Shown piece after piece: positions 1 through 6,527 of a stretch of DNA of 38,420 nucleotides (position 1 is its first letter; each line of letters begins with the position of its first letter). The notes below the pieces were generated by a model. The model saw only the letters and a program-made list of their open reading frames with translations, had not been told where the DNA came from and ran no database searches. The DNA lies in the NCBI GenBank assembly GCA_017551625.1, contig JAFZLF010000034.1, positions 1 to 38,420 of the forward strand, in the 5' to 3' direction. Source of the DNA: Clostridiales bacterium. Its GTDB lineage: Bacteria > Bacillota > Clostridia > Saccharofermentanales > Saccharofermentanaceae. The position numbers and the translations under genes are program-made.

Positions 1-88
1 CATAAACCACATCTGATTCATACCACCTGTTTTCCCAAGCACCTCATAGTGCTTGCTTTGTCATGCAGTTATCAAGGTTCGGTGCTAC

Positions 89-109
89 TAGCGCTGACGC
101 TACTTTTTT
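89..109 (+). terminator. Rho-independent terminator of an upstream transcript
   Basis: A 5-bp stem TAGCG/CGCTA with a CTGA loop is followed by C and six T. It would end transcription entering from left of the window. The stem is short, so this is only a moderate call. An additional small hairpin AAGCAC/GTGCTT lies at 40-57. Confidence 0.5.
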
Positions 110-164
110 CTATTGACTTTTAATAGTTAGTCTCTTGCATTCAACCGGACTCTCGAATTCGCAG

Positions 165-390
165 ACACGAGGTTTCATCGAAATGAGAAATACCTCATGA
201 CGCTTTTTCGTATCTGTATCACGAGTTATCAACAGAATAAGGGAAACCTCGTGACTGATTCGTCGAGACCGCGTCATGAGTTCTGCTTGCAAACAGGCAA
301 ACCTCATGAAATCCAGGTCTCCAATAGTCATGAGGTTTGACAATAATAGAGCATACCTCGTGACCTCGGATGAAACTACCATCAGGCGTT
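165..390. repeat. Array of alternating inverted 9-bp arms, 27-bp pitch
   Basis: Nine-base arms TCAYGAGKT and their reverse complement ACCTCRTGA alternate at 165, 192, 219, 246, 274, 301, 328 and 355, with a decayed copy at 382. The pitch is 27 bp, with one step of 28, so equal orientations recur every 54 bp. The roughly 18-bp segments between arms are all different. Taken as pairs 219/246, 274/301 and 328/355 the arms can form 8-9 bp hairpins, and the C/T versus G/A choice at the fourth base co-varies in the first two pairs. No gene is convincing in 1-516. The function is unknown: it could be a binding-site array, a hairpin-rich transcript or a replication/partition-like iteron set. Confidence 0.85.
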
Positions 391-443
391 GCTCTTCGCA
401 GTAATGCTTTCAGGTTCTTTTTCTGTAGTCAGATCAAATTGTT

Positions 444-494
444 TTCTACAAAAGTAGAATCTTTCTTGACATCTTTGTTCTACACAAGTAGAAT
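444..494 (+). promoter_or_regulatory. blaI promoter with two BlaI boxes
   Basis: TTGACA (466-471) and TAGAAT (489-494) are separated by 17 bp. One box, TTCTAC-AAAA-GTAGAA (444-459), sits just upstream of the -35. A second, TTCTAC-ACAA-GTAGAA (478-493), covers the spacer and -10. The arms match the TACA/TGTA style of BlaI/MecI operators, and the position implies autorepression of blaI-blaR1. Confidence 0.85.
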
Positions 495-522
495 AGACGC
501 GTAAAGTGAAAGGAGTATGCCC

Positions 523-891
523 ATGAAAGACAATTCGATAGGTGATAGTGAATATAAACTGATGGAGTTGATCTGGGATCATGCCCCGATTTCTTCCGGC
601 GAGCTGTCGGACATCTGCGCGGAGCTGCACGGATGGAAGAAGACGACCGTCTATACCATGATTAAGAGACTCTCCGATAAGGGTTTTGTTGCCAGCAATA
701 AGGCGAAGATCACGTATCTCGTGCGTCGCGAGGAAGTCCAGCACCAGCAGAGCAGTGAAGTGGTCGAGAAGACCTTCAAGGGATCACTGCCGAGCTTTGT
801 CAGTGCTTTTCTCGGGAACGGGAAGAAGAACTTAAGTAAAGACGACGCCGCGAAGCTGATCGAGATGATCGAGAACCACACGGAAGATTGA
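523..891 (+). CDS. blaI: BlaI/MecI/CopY-family transcriptional repressor
   Basis: A small winged-helix repressor of about 122 residues, typical for BlaI/MecI. The N-terminal half contains the family helix-turn-helix (SSGELSDIC, then WKKTTVYTMIKRLSDKGF). The C-terminal half is the dimerisation region that a partner BlaR1 protease normally inactivates. The ATG at 523 is preferred over the one at 517 because AGGAG at 511-515 is 7 nt from 523 and only 1 nt from 517. The gene is followed by a BlaR1-like sensor-protease gene with 11 nt between them. The boxes at 444-493 indicate that it represses its own operon. Boxes of the same sequence at 3509-3580 make the downstream lipoprotein a second target. 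Function is inferred from family and context. Confidence 0.92.
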   Translation: MKDNSIGDSEYKLMELIWDHAPISSGELSDICAELHGWKKTTVYTMIKRLSDKGFVASNKAKITYLVRREEVQHQQSSEVVEKTFKGSLPSFVSAFLGNGKKNLSKDDAAKLIEMIENHTED

Positions 892-902
892 GGTCCTCCC
901 CG

Positions 903-3311
903 ATGAACGCAGTCTTTGCCAAGATACTGGAAATGAGCCTCTACGGGAGCATCGCGATCCTGGTCGTGCTTCTGTTCCGGCTCATTTTCAAGAAACTCCC
1001 GAAGCGGATCCTGATCCTCTTCTGGCTGGTCGTGGCATTCCGCCTGATCTGCCCGTTTAATCTGGCTTTGCCGACGAGTGTCCTGAATGTCGGCCGGCTC
1101 TGGGGTGGGACGAGCGAGGCTGCTGAGTCTGTCACGCTCGAAAAGCACTCGGGCGCGGCCGTGCTCGATAAGGACGCGGACTCGATCGTGCTCGACAAGG
1201 ACGCAGTTGCGATCGACAAGGGCGCGGGGACAAGTGCTTTTGACGAAGAAAAGGAAACACTCAGCAAGTCCGAAGCCATGGTATTCCGCATCTTTGCGAT
1301 TATCTGGCTTGTCGTCGTAGCCGGACTGGTCATCCTTTTTACCGTCCGCTATATTCTCTTCTACTCAAAGGCGAGATGGAACTCGCGCGCTTACGACGGG
1401 CGGTACTTCACTACGAATATCGAGACCCCGTTCGTCATCGGATTCATAAGACCGAAGATCTTTATCCCGGTGCACCTCGATGACGACGAGAAAGAATACA
1501 TCCTCAACCACGAGTGGACCCACATCAAGAATAAGGACGGCATCACCAAGCTTTTCAGCTATTTCGTGCTCTGCGTCCACTGGTTCAACCCCTTCGTCTG
1601 GCTGTCTTTCGTCCTGCTCTGCGCCGACATCGAGATGCGCGTGGACGAAGAGACGACGCTCTCTTTCGATCTGGAGATGGTCAAGGAGTACTGCCGTTCT
1701 CTGGTCGAGCACGCCCGATTCGAAAGAAGAGGATCTTTCCTCCAGCAGACGGCTTTCAGCGGCCTGGGATTTGGCGGGATGGAGACGAAGATGCGCATCA
1801 AGAATCTTCTTAAGAACAGGAAGCACTCGAAGAGCATGATGCTGATCGCCGTGATCATGACGTTCAGTGTCGTGCTCCTTATGTCGTCGCGTTCGTACGG
1901 AACGTCGGTGGAGGATTTCCTCGAAAAGGCGGGAAGACCGCTGGCGAGCGAGAAAACAGAGGAAGGGGACGAGAGTATGCCTTCTTCGGAGACGGCTTCT
2001 TCTGAGACGCCGGCGACGGTAAATGCACCTGATCCCGCAACCACTTCTTCCTTGGAAAGTGAGATGACCTCTGAGACGCCTTCCGAATCCACATCCCCGT
2101 CCACATCCGAGACGACGGATTATCTCATGGATGAATGCGCGCAGGCTTATATCGAAATCATCGATTCTTACGGAAGGGATAATGACAATATTCTGTATTT
2201 TCTCCCGCACATCGACGACGATTTCTACCCGGAGCTGGTGATCTCAGACTACACGAACAGTTATGAAACATGGGAATACGTGCTTTCGGTCTACACCTTT
2301 AAGAACGGTCAGCTGTATACGGTGATCGAGTCGTCGCATGTGAACGAGAAAGAGGACTGGTTCTACTGTTACTGTCCATACAGCAATGCCATCTGTAGCT
2401 ACATGGTTCCACCCGGCAGCGACGAGAACAGCACGCCGCAGTACTTCATCTACCGGTTCTGGATGATGGATTATTCTGGTGAGCAGGATGGGACGGCGAT
2501 TCCTTATGATAAAAATGCACCTTCGTGGGTGGTGGTCGGTTATGAGAGTGCGAAACAGACGATCGAGCACCTGGAGATCGGCAACATCCCGATCGATGCG
2601 CTCTATGAACGACACCCGTACCGGATGCTACGGGATCCGGATGAGTATCCGACAGATGTGACGGATCTCACGGATGCGACGGCCGACCCGATGGCGCCGA
2701 CTTCGGACGGTATGGCTACGGCCACGGACATCTACGGGCAGCCGTACGATACTTCGGATCCGTACGAGACGCCTTACGAGCCCCCTTATGAGACCCCGTA
2801 CGAGTCCACGTATGAGACTCCTTACGAAACTCCTTATGAGACCCCTTCGGATACCGATCCTTACGAGACACCGTCCGAGACGACACCGGGGCGGTATCAG
2901 CCGACCCGCATGACGATCGATGATTACAGCAAGTACGATGGTACTTATACAACTGCAAACGGATATACGAAGTTCACGTTCCGTTATGAAGGCGATCAGA
3001 GGATCACGATCAGCTGGTATTTCTTTGCCGGGGCCGAACTTCATGAGGTCACACTTCCTATAGAAGACAATATCTGCGTATTCTATGATGAGATCGTTGT
3101 AGATCGGAACTACAATAACATAGTCGAAGATGACGAGCTGCTCTTCCGCAAAGGCACTGTCGAACTTCTGTCTGACGGGATCAAGGTCACGCTCGAGGAT
3201 ATCTCCCGGGAGGAGTTTGTGTGGGATCTGAATGTGATCAGCAAGTTCTATAGGAGTGAATATATCTCCGCGCAGACACAGTACTATACCTTCGACGACA
3301 GAACGACCTAA
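903..3311 (+). CDS. BlaR1-like M56 membrane protease with a non-penicillin-binding sensor region
   Basis: About 802 residues. The N-terminal 330 are the BlaR1/MecR1 module: membrane segments, the zinc-protease motif H203-EWT-H207, the NPFVW segment and ADIEMRVDEE, then a last membrane helix (about 311-328). Family members cut the BlaI repressor when their outer domain binds a signal. The outer part (about 332-802) lacks recognisable SxxK/SxN/KTG penicillin-binding motifs. It has a Ser/Thr/Glu linker, a domain with DDDFYPELVISDY, a PYETPYE-type repeat stretch (about 615-660) and a final domain beginning YDGTYTT. Both domains recur in the lipoprotein at 3663-5207. ATG 903 is chosen over the TTG at 888 because GAGG (892-895) sits 7 nt before it. 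The ligand is unknown; calling it a beta-lactam sensor would be unsupported. Confidence 0.85.
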   Translation: MNAVFAKILEMSLYGSIAILVVLLFRLIFKKLPKRILILFWLVVAFRLICPFNLALPTSVLNVGRLWGGTSEAAESVTLEKHSGAAVLDKDADSIVLDKDAVAIDKGAGTSAFDEEKETLSKSEAMVFRIFAIIWLVVVAGLVILFTVRYILFYSKARWNSRAYDGRYFTTNIETPFVIGFIRPKIFIPVHLDDDEKEYILNHEWTHIKNKDGITKLFSYFVLCVHWFNPFVWLSFVLLCADIEMRVDEETTLSFDLEMVKEYCRSLVEHARFERRGSFLQQTAFSGLGFGGMETKMRIKNLLKNRKHSKSMMLIAVIMTFSVVLLMSSRSYGTSVEDFLEKAGRPLASEKTEEGDESMPSSETASSETPATVNAPDPATTSSLESEMTSETPSESTSPSTSETTDYLMDECAQAYIEIIDSYGRDNDNILYFLPHIDDDFYPELVISDYTNSYETWEYVLSVYTFKNGQLYTVIESSHVNEKEDWFYCYCPYSNAICSYMVPPGSDENSTPQYFIYRFWMMDYSGEQDGTAIPYDKNAPSWVVVGYESAKQTIEHLEIGNIPIDALYERHPYRMLRDPDEYPTDVTDLTDATADPMAPTSDGMATATDIYGQPYDTSDPYETPYEPPYETPYESTYETPYETPYETPSDTDPYETPSETTPGRYQPTRMTIDDYSKYDGTYTTANGYTKFTFRYEGDQRITISWYFFAGAELHEVTLPIEDNICVFYDEIVVDRNYNNIVEDDELLFRKGTVELLSDGIKVTLEDISREEFVWDLNVISKFYRSEYISAQTQYYTFDDRTT

Positions 3312-3417
3312 TCCGGCCGGCGAAAGAACTGTCTGATCCTGCTGGCGGCGTGCGGGTCTGATTCTACGACATGCGACCGCTTCGGACAGGCGTCGGGCCC
3401 GGTTTCCTCTGGTCTGA

Positions 3418-3433
3418 TTCTAAAATTGTAGAA
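3418..3433. promoter_or_regulatory. BlaI-box-like palindrome after blaR1
   Basis: TTCTAA-AATT-GTAGAA differs by one base from the boxes at 444-493 and 3530-3545. It lies between blaR1 and its terminator, far from a visible promoter, so it may be an auxiliary repressor site or a remnant. Confidence 0.5.
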
Positions 3434-3435
3434 AA

Positions 3436-3476
3436 CCGTCTCTGAATGGTGAAATGCCTTCCGGGGACGGCTTTTT
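3436..3476 (+). terminator. Terminator after blaI-blaR1
   Basis: CCGTCTC (3436-3442) pairs with GGGACGG (3464-3470), including one G-T pair, around a long loop. C and five T follow. Confidence 0.6.
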
Positions 3477-3508
3477 ACCGCGCGAAAAGCACTTTTCTCT
3501 GAAAGAAA

Positions 3509-3581
3509 TTCTACAAATATAGAAAAAATTTCTACAAATGTAGAAAAATCTATTGACAAGGTAATACTACACGTGTAGAAT
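3509..3581 (+). promoter_or_regulatory. Promoter with three BlaI boxes
   Basis: TTGACA (3553-3558) and TAGAAT (3576-3581) are 17 bp apart, the same layout as the blaI promoter. Boxes lie at 3509-3524 (one mismatch in an arm), 3530-3545 (perfect arms) and 3565-3580. The last contains the perfect palindrome CTACACGTGTAG and covers the spacer and -10. This places the downstream lipoprotein under BlaI control. The 350 bp between blaR1 and the lipoprotein are accounted for by these sites and the terminator at 3436-3476. Confidence 0.85.
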
Positions 3582-3662
3582 GACCTTGCAATGTTGCAAA
3601 AGATATCGAAAACAAGACAAAAACAACAAGAAAAAGAATAAGGATTATCGGAGGATAAAACG

Positions 3663-4709
3663 ATGAAACAGATGAAGGCGATGGCAGCAGTAGTGGCACT
3701 TACCGTTTCGGTAGCACTCGGCGCTTCCGGATGCACTTTGGAAATTGATGGTGATGAAAAGCAGATCGAATCTCTGGTCTCGGGTATTGCAGATACCTAT
3801 CTGAACGGTTCGGAAAACCAGAACGGATCTCAGCCTGTGGTCGTGGATGAAAACGGAAATGTTATCTCTTCGCAGCAGAACGGCGGAAACGGAAAGAGTG
3901 TCCTTGCGGGCAGCATCCCTGCTGACGAACAGGGCAGCGGTTCTGCAGAAAAGACTCCTGCTAAGGCTGACACCCAAACACCTGCCGCGACAGGAAATCA
4001 GGCCCCGGAACAGGGCGAAACCCAGGCTCCTGCATCTGCACAGGCCGACAACCAGGCTCCGAGATCGACAGAAGATCAGGTGAGTTCTGCGAAAGACAAC
4101 CCTGCGCCGGCCGCCTCGGAAGCACATACAACGGCAGCGGACGAACCGTCGGAAACCGCCCCGGCAGAGAGGCAGGTAGAGCAGCCGCAAGAGTCGCAGG
4201 CTCCGGCAGAAGATGCATATGCAGACGATGTATATGAATATGAAGAGGATGCATATGACGAAGATACCTATGAATCGGAAACGTCTTATTCGGATCCGAG
4301 TCTATGTCAGTACGGATACATCACGCTTGACACATTAAATGATTACTACTACCGGACGATCCTGCAGCAGTACGACGGAAACTATAAAGTGAGAGCTTCT
4401 TTCATGCATCTGAATACCGATGATATCCCTGAGCTTATTATCTCCGATATGTCCGAAGTAGACGAGGGCTATTACTTAAGTATCTATACATACTTAGATG
4501 GGGAACCCTGTCCCGTTCTTGAGCAGATGTACTGTGACTCCTATGATTATTTCACCTATATACCCTATTCGAACCGTATCGCTGAACTGAGAACGGAGAA
4601 TCACATGGACTTTATAGCAAGAGAATTCACACTCTATGATATGATCGTCGGAGACGCCGGTGCGTGGGGCGAGGCAACTGCATCGACTCCGTACCATGAG
4701 ATCCGCTGA
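3663..4709 (+). CDS. BlaI-regulated lipoprotein, N-terminal part (frame interrupted by TGA)
   Basis: The product has a lipoprotein signal peptide with ASG-C24. A long Gln/Ala/Pro/Glu linker follows, then a Tyr/Asp/Glu-rich acidic patch. After that comes a domain with HLNTDDIPELIISDMSE that aligns with HIDDDFYPELVISDY in the neighbouring BlaR1-like protein. The frame stops at TGA 4707-4709, but the same frame continues without further stops to 5207 and encodes the second domain shared with BlaR1. The original product would be about 514 residues. GGAGG at 3650-3654 is 8 nt before the ATG. It is probably an exported, membrane-anchored protein that shares a ligand with the sensor. The stop may be a recent nonsense mutation, a sequencing error or a recoded codon. 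Confidence 0.75.
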   Translation: MKQMKAMAAVVALTVSVALGASGCTLEIDGDEKQIESLVSGIADTYLNGSENQNGSQPVVVDENGNVISSQQNGGNGKSVLAGSIPADEQGSGSAEKTPAKADTQTPAATGNQAPEQGETQAPASAQADNQAPRSTEDQVSSAKDNPAPAASEAHTTAADEPSETAPAERQVEQPQESQAPAEDAYADDVYEYEEDAYDEDTYESETSYSDPSLCQYGYITLDTLNDYYYRTILQQYDGNYKVRASFMHLNTDDIPELIISDMSEVDEGYYLSIYTYLDGEPCPVLEQMYCDSYDYFTYIPYSNRIAELRTENHMDFIAREFTLYDMIVGDAGAWGEATASTPYHEIR

Positions 4710-4730
4710 TACATCAACTGCAACAAGGCG

Positions 4731-5207
4731 ATGTATTACCTGAGAAACTGCTATCTCCCGACAGATGAAGATTTTATCGACATGCAGTTCGGTTACACGC
4801 CGGAGTATCGTGAGATCAGCGATTACTCTCTTTACAACGGCAGGTATACCACCGACGAGGGCTGTATCGAGCTTTTCCTCTTAGCGGATGAGGACGGTGA
4901 GAATATCGAGGTCTATCTGTGGTTCTACAGAACGGCACAACTGGATCCGGTCATCCTTCCTCTGAATCAGAATGTCACGAAATTCTGGTATCATGGATGG
5001 GATGACAGAAACTACAACGGTCAGGTCGATCCGGGCGAGACCTTCTATCGAATGGCCACAATCGAACTTCAGGAATATGGTGTCCAGTTACTGATCGAAG
5101 AACTCGATGGACCGCGTTATCTGGAAACAGATGTATCCGAATACTTTGGCGGTGGCGTCTATATCCGTGAGAACACGTATTTCTTCTCCCTCCAGCACAA
5201 GACCTGA
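4731..5207 (+). pseudogene. C-terminal part of the interrupted lipoprotein
   Basis: This segment is in the same frame as the preceding open frame and separated from it only by TGA 4707-4709 and seven sense codons. It encodes SDYSLYNGRYTTDEG and DDRNYNGQVDPGE, clear counterparts of DDYSKYDGTYTTANG and VDRNYNNIVEDDE at the end of the BlaR1-like protein. There is no good ribosome binding site before ATG 4731 and no signal peptide. It is therefore unlikely to be an independent gene and is best read as the tail of the lipoprotein. Confidence 0.7.
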
Positions 5208-5234
5208 TCCTCCTAAACCGTACATATTTCGAAA

Positions 5235-5269
5235 GGACCGTCCGGTATTTCGTATACCGGGCGGTTCTT
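5235..5269 (+). terminator. Terminator after the lipoprotein
   Basis: The stem GACCGTCCGGTA/TACCGGGCGGTTC (with a G-T pair) encloses a seven-base loop and is followed by a T-rich tract. It separates the BlaI regulon from the MoxR operon. Confidence 0.65.
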
Positions 5270-5353
5270 GATTCTTTCCCGAAAAATGCATAACATGAAA
5301 GCATACTTTTATACTGTGAAAGAATAGGCAATGCATGTAATAAGGGGGTCAAT

Positions 5354-6412
5354 ATGAATCTTCCCATTTCGGTCAATCAAGAGGAGCTTTCGGAGGTCCT
5401 TCTTACGGTGGCGCCGGTGCGGCCGGTGTTCATCTGGGGCGCGCCGGGTATCGGCAAATCCGCGCTGGTCGAGAAATTCAGTAAGGACGTAGGTATGGAC
5501 TGCGTCTCCCTTCTCGGAAGTCAGCTCGCGCCGGAGGATATCATCGGCATCCCGCGGATCAGCGAAGATGTGTCGGAATTTCTGCCGCCGAAGATGATCG
5601 CGCGAAAAGAACCGTATGTCCTTTTCCTTGACGAGCTCAACGCCTGCTCGCAGGAAGTGCAGAAAGCCTTCTACAGCCTGATCTATGAAAAAAGGATCGG
5701 CGAGTATCACCTGCCGGAGGGAAGCGTCGTCATCGGCGCGGGCAACCGCGCGCAGGACAGCGCGATCGTGAAGACCATGTCCTCGGCGCTGATCAACAGG
5801 ATGTTCCACGTCCAGCTGAAGGTCGACGCGGAAAAATGGCTGCAGTGGGCGTACGAAGCGAAGATCCATCCGTGGGTGACGGAGTACATCACGATCCGCC
5901 CGGAGCACCTCTTCAGCAACCCGCCGAAGACGGAGGAGCCGTTCTCCACGCCGCGTTCGTGGCACACGCTGAGCGACCTTCTGAAGGAATACGATAAGAC
6001 CGGCATTTCGCCGAAGTCGGAGACGCTGAAGATGCTCGCCTACGGCACGCTCACTCCGAGCCACGCCGGGATGTTCGTCGCATTTACCAAGCAGCTCGGA
6101 AACAAGAATCTCCTGTCGGAGATCATCAAGGGCGAAGCGCGCTGGCCGGCATCCCCGGAGGAAAGAGATGTGCTCTACTTCCTCGCGCAGTCCTTCCGTG
6201 ACCGCCTCCTTCTGGAGCTGCCGAAGGATAAGGAGAAGATGGACGCGGACAAGCAGTTCTTCACGCACCGCGCGAAGGCCCTCATGAAGGATCTCGCGGC
6301 GATCAATTTCGAGATGGCGCAGCTGGTGGTTTCCGACGAAGATGGCAAAGCACTTCCGGACTGGTTTATGGTGGAGATCGTCCGTGACCTGCCGCGTCTG
6401 ATTTCGAAGTAA
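5354..6412 (+). CDS. MoxR-family AAA+ ATPase
   Basis: A 352-residue ATPase of the MoxR/CbbQ type. Walker A GAPGIGKS is at 29-36, Walker B LFLDEL around D93-E94 and the sensor-1 region IGAGNR around 127-132. MoxR ATPases act as cytoplasmic chaperone-like remodellers together with a VWA-domain partner, often encoded next door. Here the next gene encodes a VWA/metallopeptidase protein, which fits that pairing. AAGGGGGT at 5342-5349 supports the ATG. A weak promoter (TGCATA, 17 bp, TATACT) may lie about 40-70 bp upstream. The substrate is unknown. Confidence 0.88.
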   Translation: MNLPISVNQEELSEVLLTVAPVRPVFIWGAPGIGKSALVEKFSKDVGMDCVSLLGSQLAPEDIIGIPRISEDVSEFLPPKMIARKEPYVLFLDELNACSQEVQKAFYSLIYEKRIGEYHLPEGSVVIGAGNRAQDSAIVKTMSSALINRMFHVQLKVDAEKWLQWAYEAKIHPWVTEYITIRPEHLFSNPPKTEEPFSTPRSWHTLSDLLKEYDKTGISPKSETLKMLAYGTLTPSHAGMFVAFTKQLGNKNLLSEIIKGEARWPASPEERDVLYFLAQSFRDRLLLELPKDKEKMDADKQFFTHRAKALMKDLAAINFEMAQLVVSDEDGKALPDWFMVEIVRDLPRLISK

Positions 6413-6510
6413 TACGCGCCGCGCGATCGGACGATATGCGCCGCGCGATTAAACCTATTCGCATGCCGCCACGCGATTGCAGAAGTTCGGTTCAATACCG
6501 CGCGGCGAGG
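6413..6510 (+). repeat. GC-rich duplicated segment with competing complementary arms
   Basis: TAYGCGCCGCGCGAT occurs at 6413-6427 and 6435-6449. CGCCGCGCG in either copy can pair with CGCGCGGCG at 6499-6507, so two alternative stems are possible. Just before that arm is CGG-TTCAATA-CCG (6488-6500), a hairpin whose loop resembles a tRNA T-loop. The segment lies between moxR and its VWA partner. The GC-rich composition raises the chance of accidental pairing. Confidence 0.4.
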
Positions 6511-6527
6511 CAAGAATATAAGAGAAA

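Noticed and set aside
110..382. Minus-strand reading frame of 90 codons through the repeat array
   Set aside because: It has no ribosome binding site or recognisable protein. Its openness and periodic peptide follow from the 27-bp repeat pitch.
165..390. CRISPR array
   Set aside because: The repeated element is only 9 bp, alternates orientation and has 18-bp intervals. No cas gene is present.
903..3311. A genuine beta-lactam resistance sensor
   Set aside because: The outer region has no recognisable penicillin-binding motifs, and no beta-lactamase or PBP gene is adjacent.
4690..4760. Selenocysteine at the in-frame TGA
   Set aside because: I see no convincing hairpin immediately after the TGA, and the protein type is not a known selenoprotein. 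Not excluded, but unsupported.
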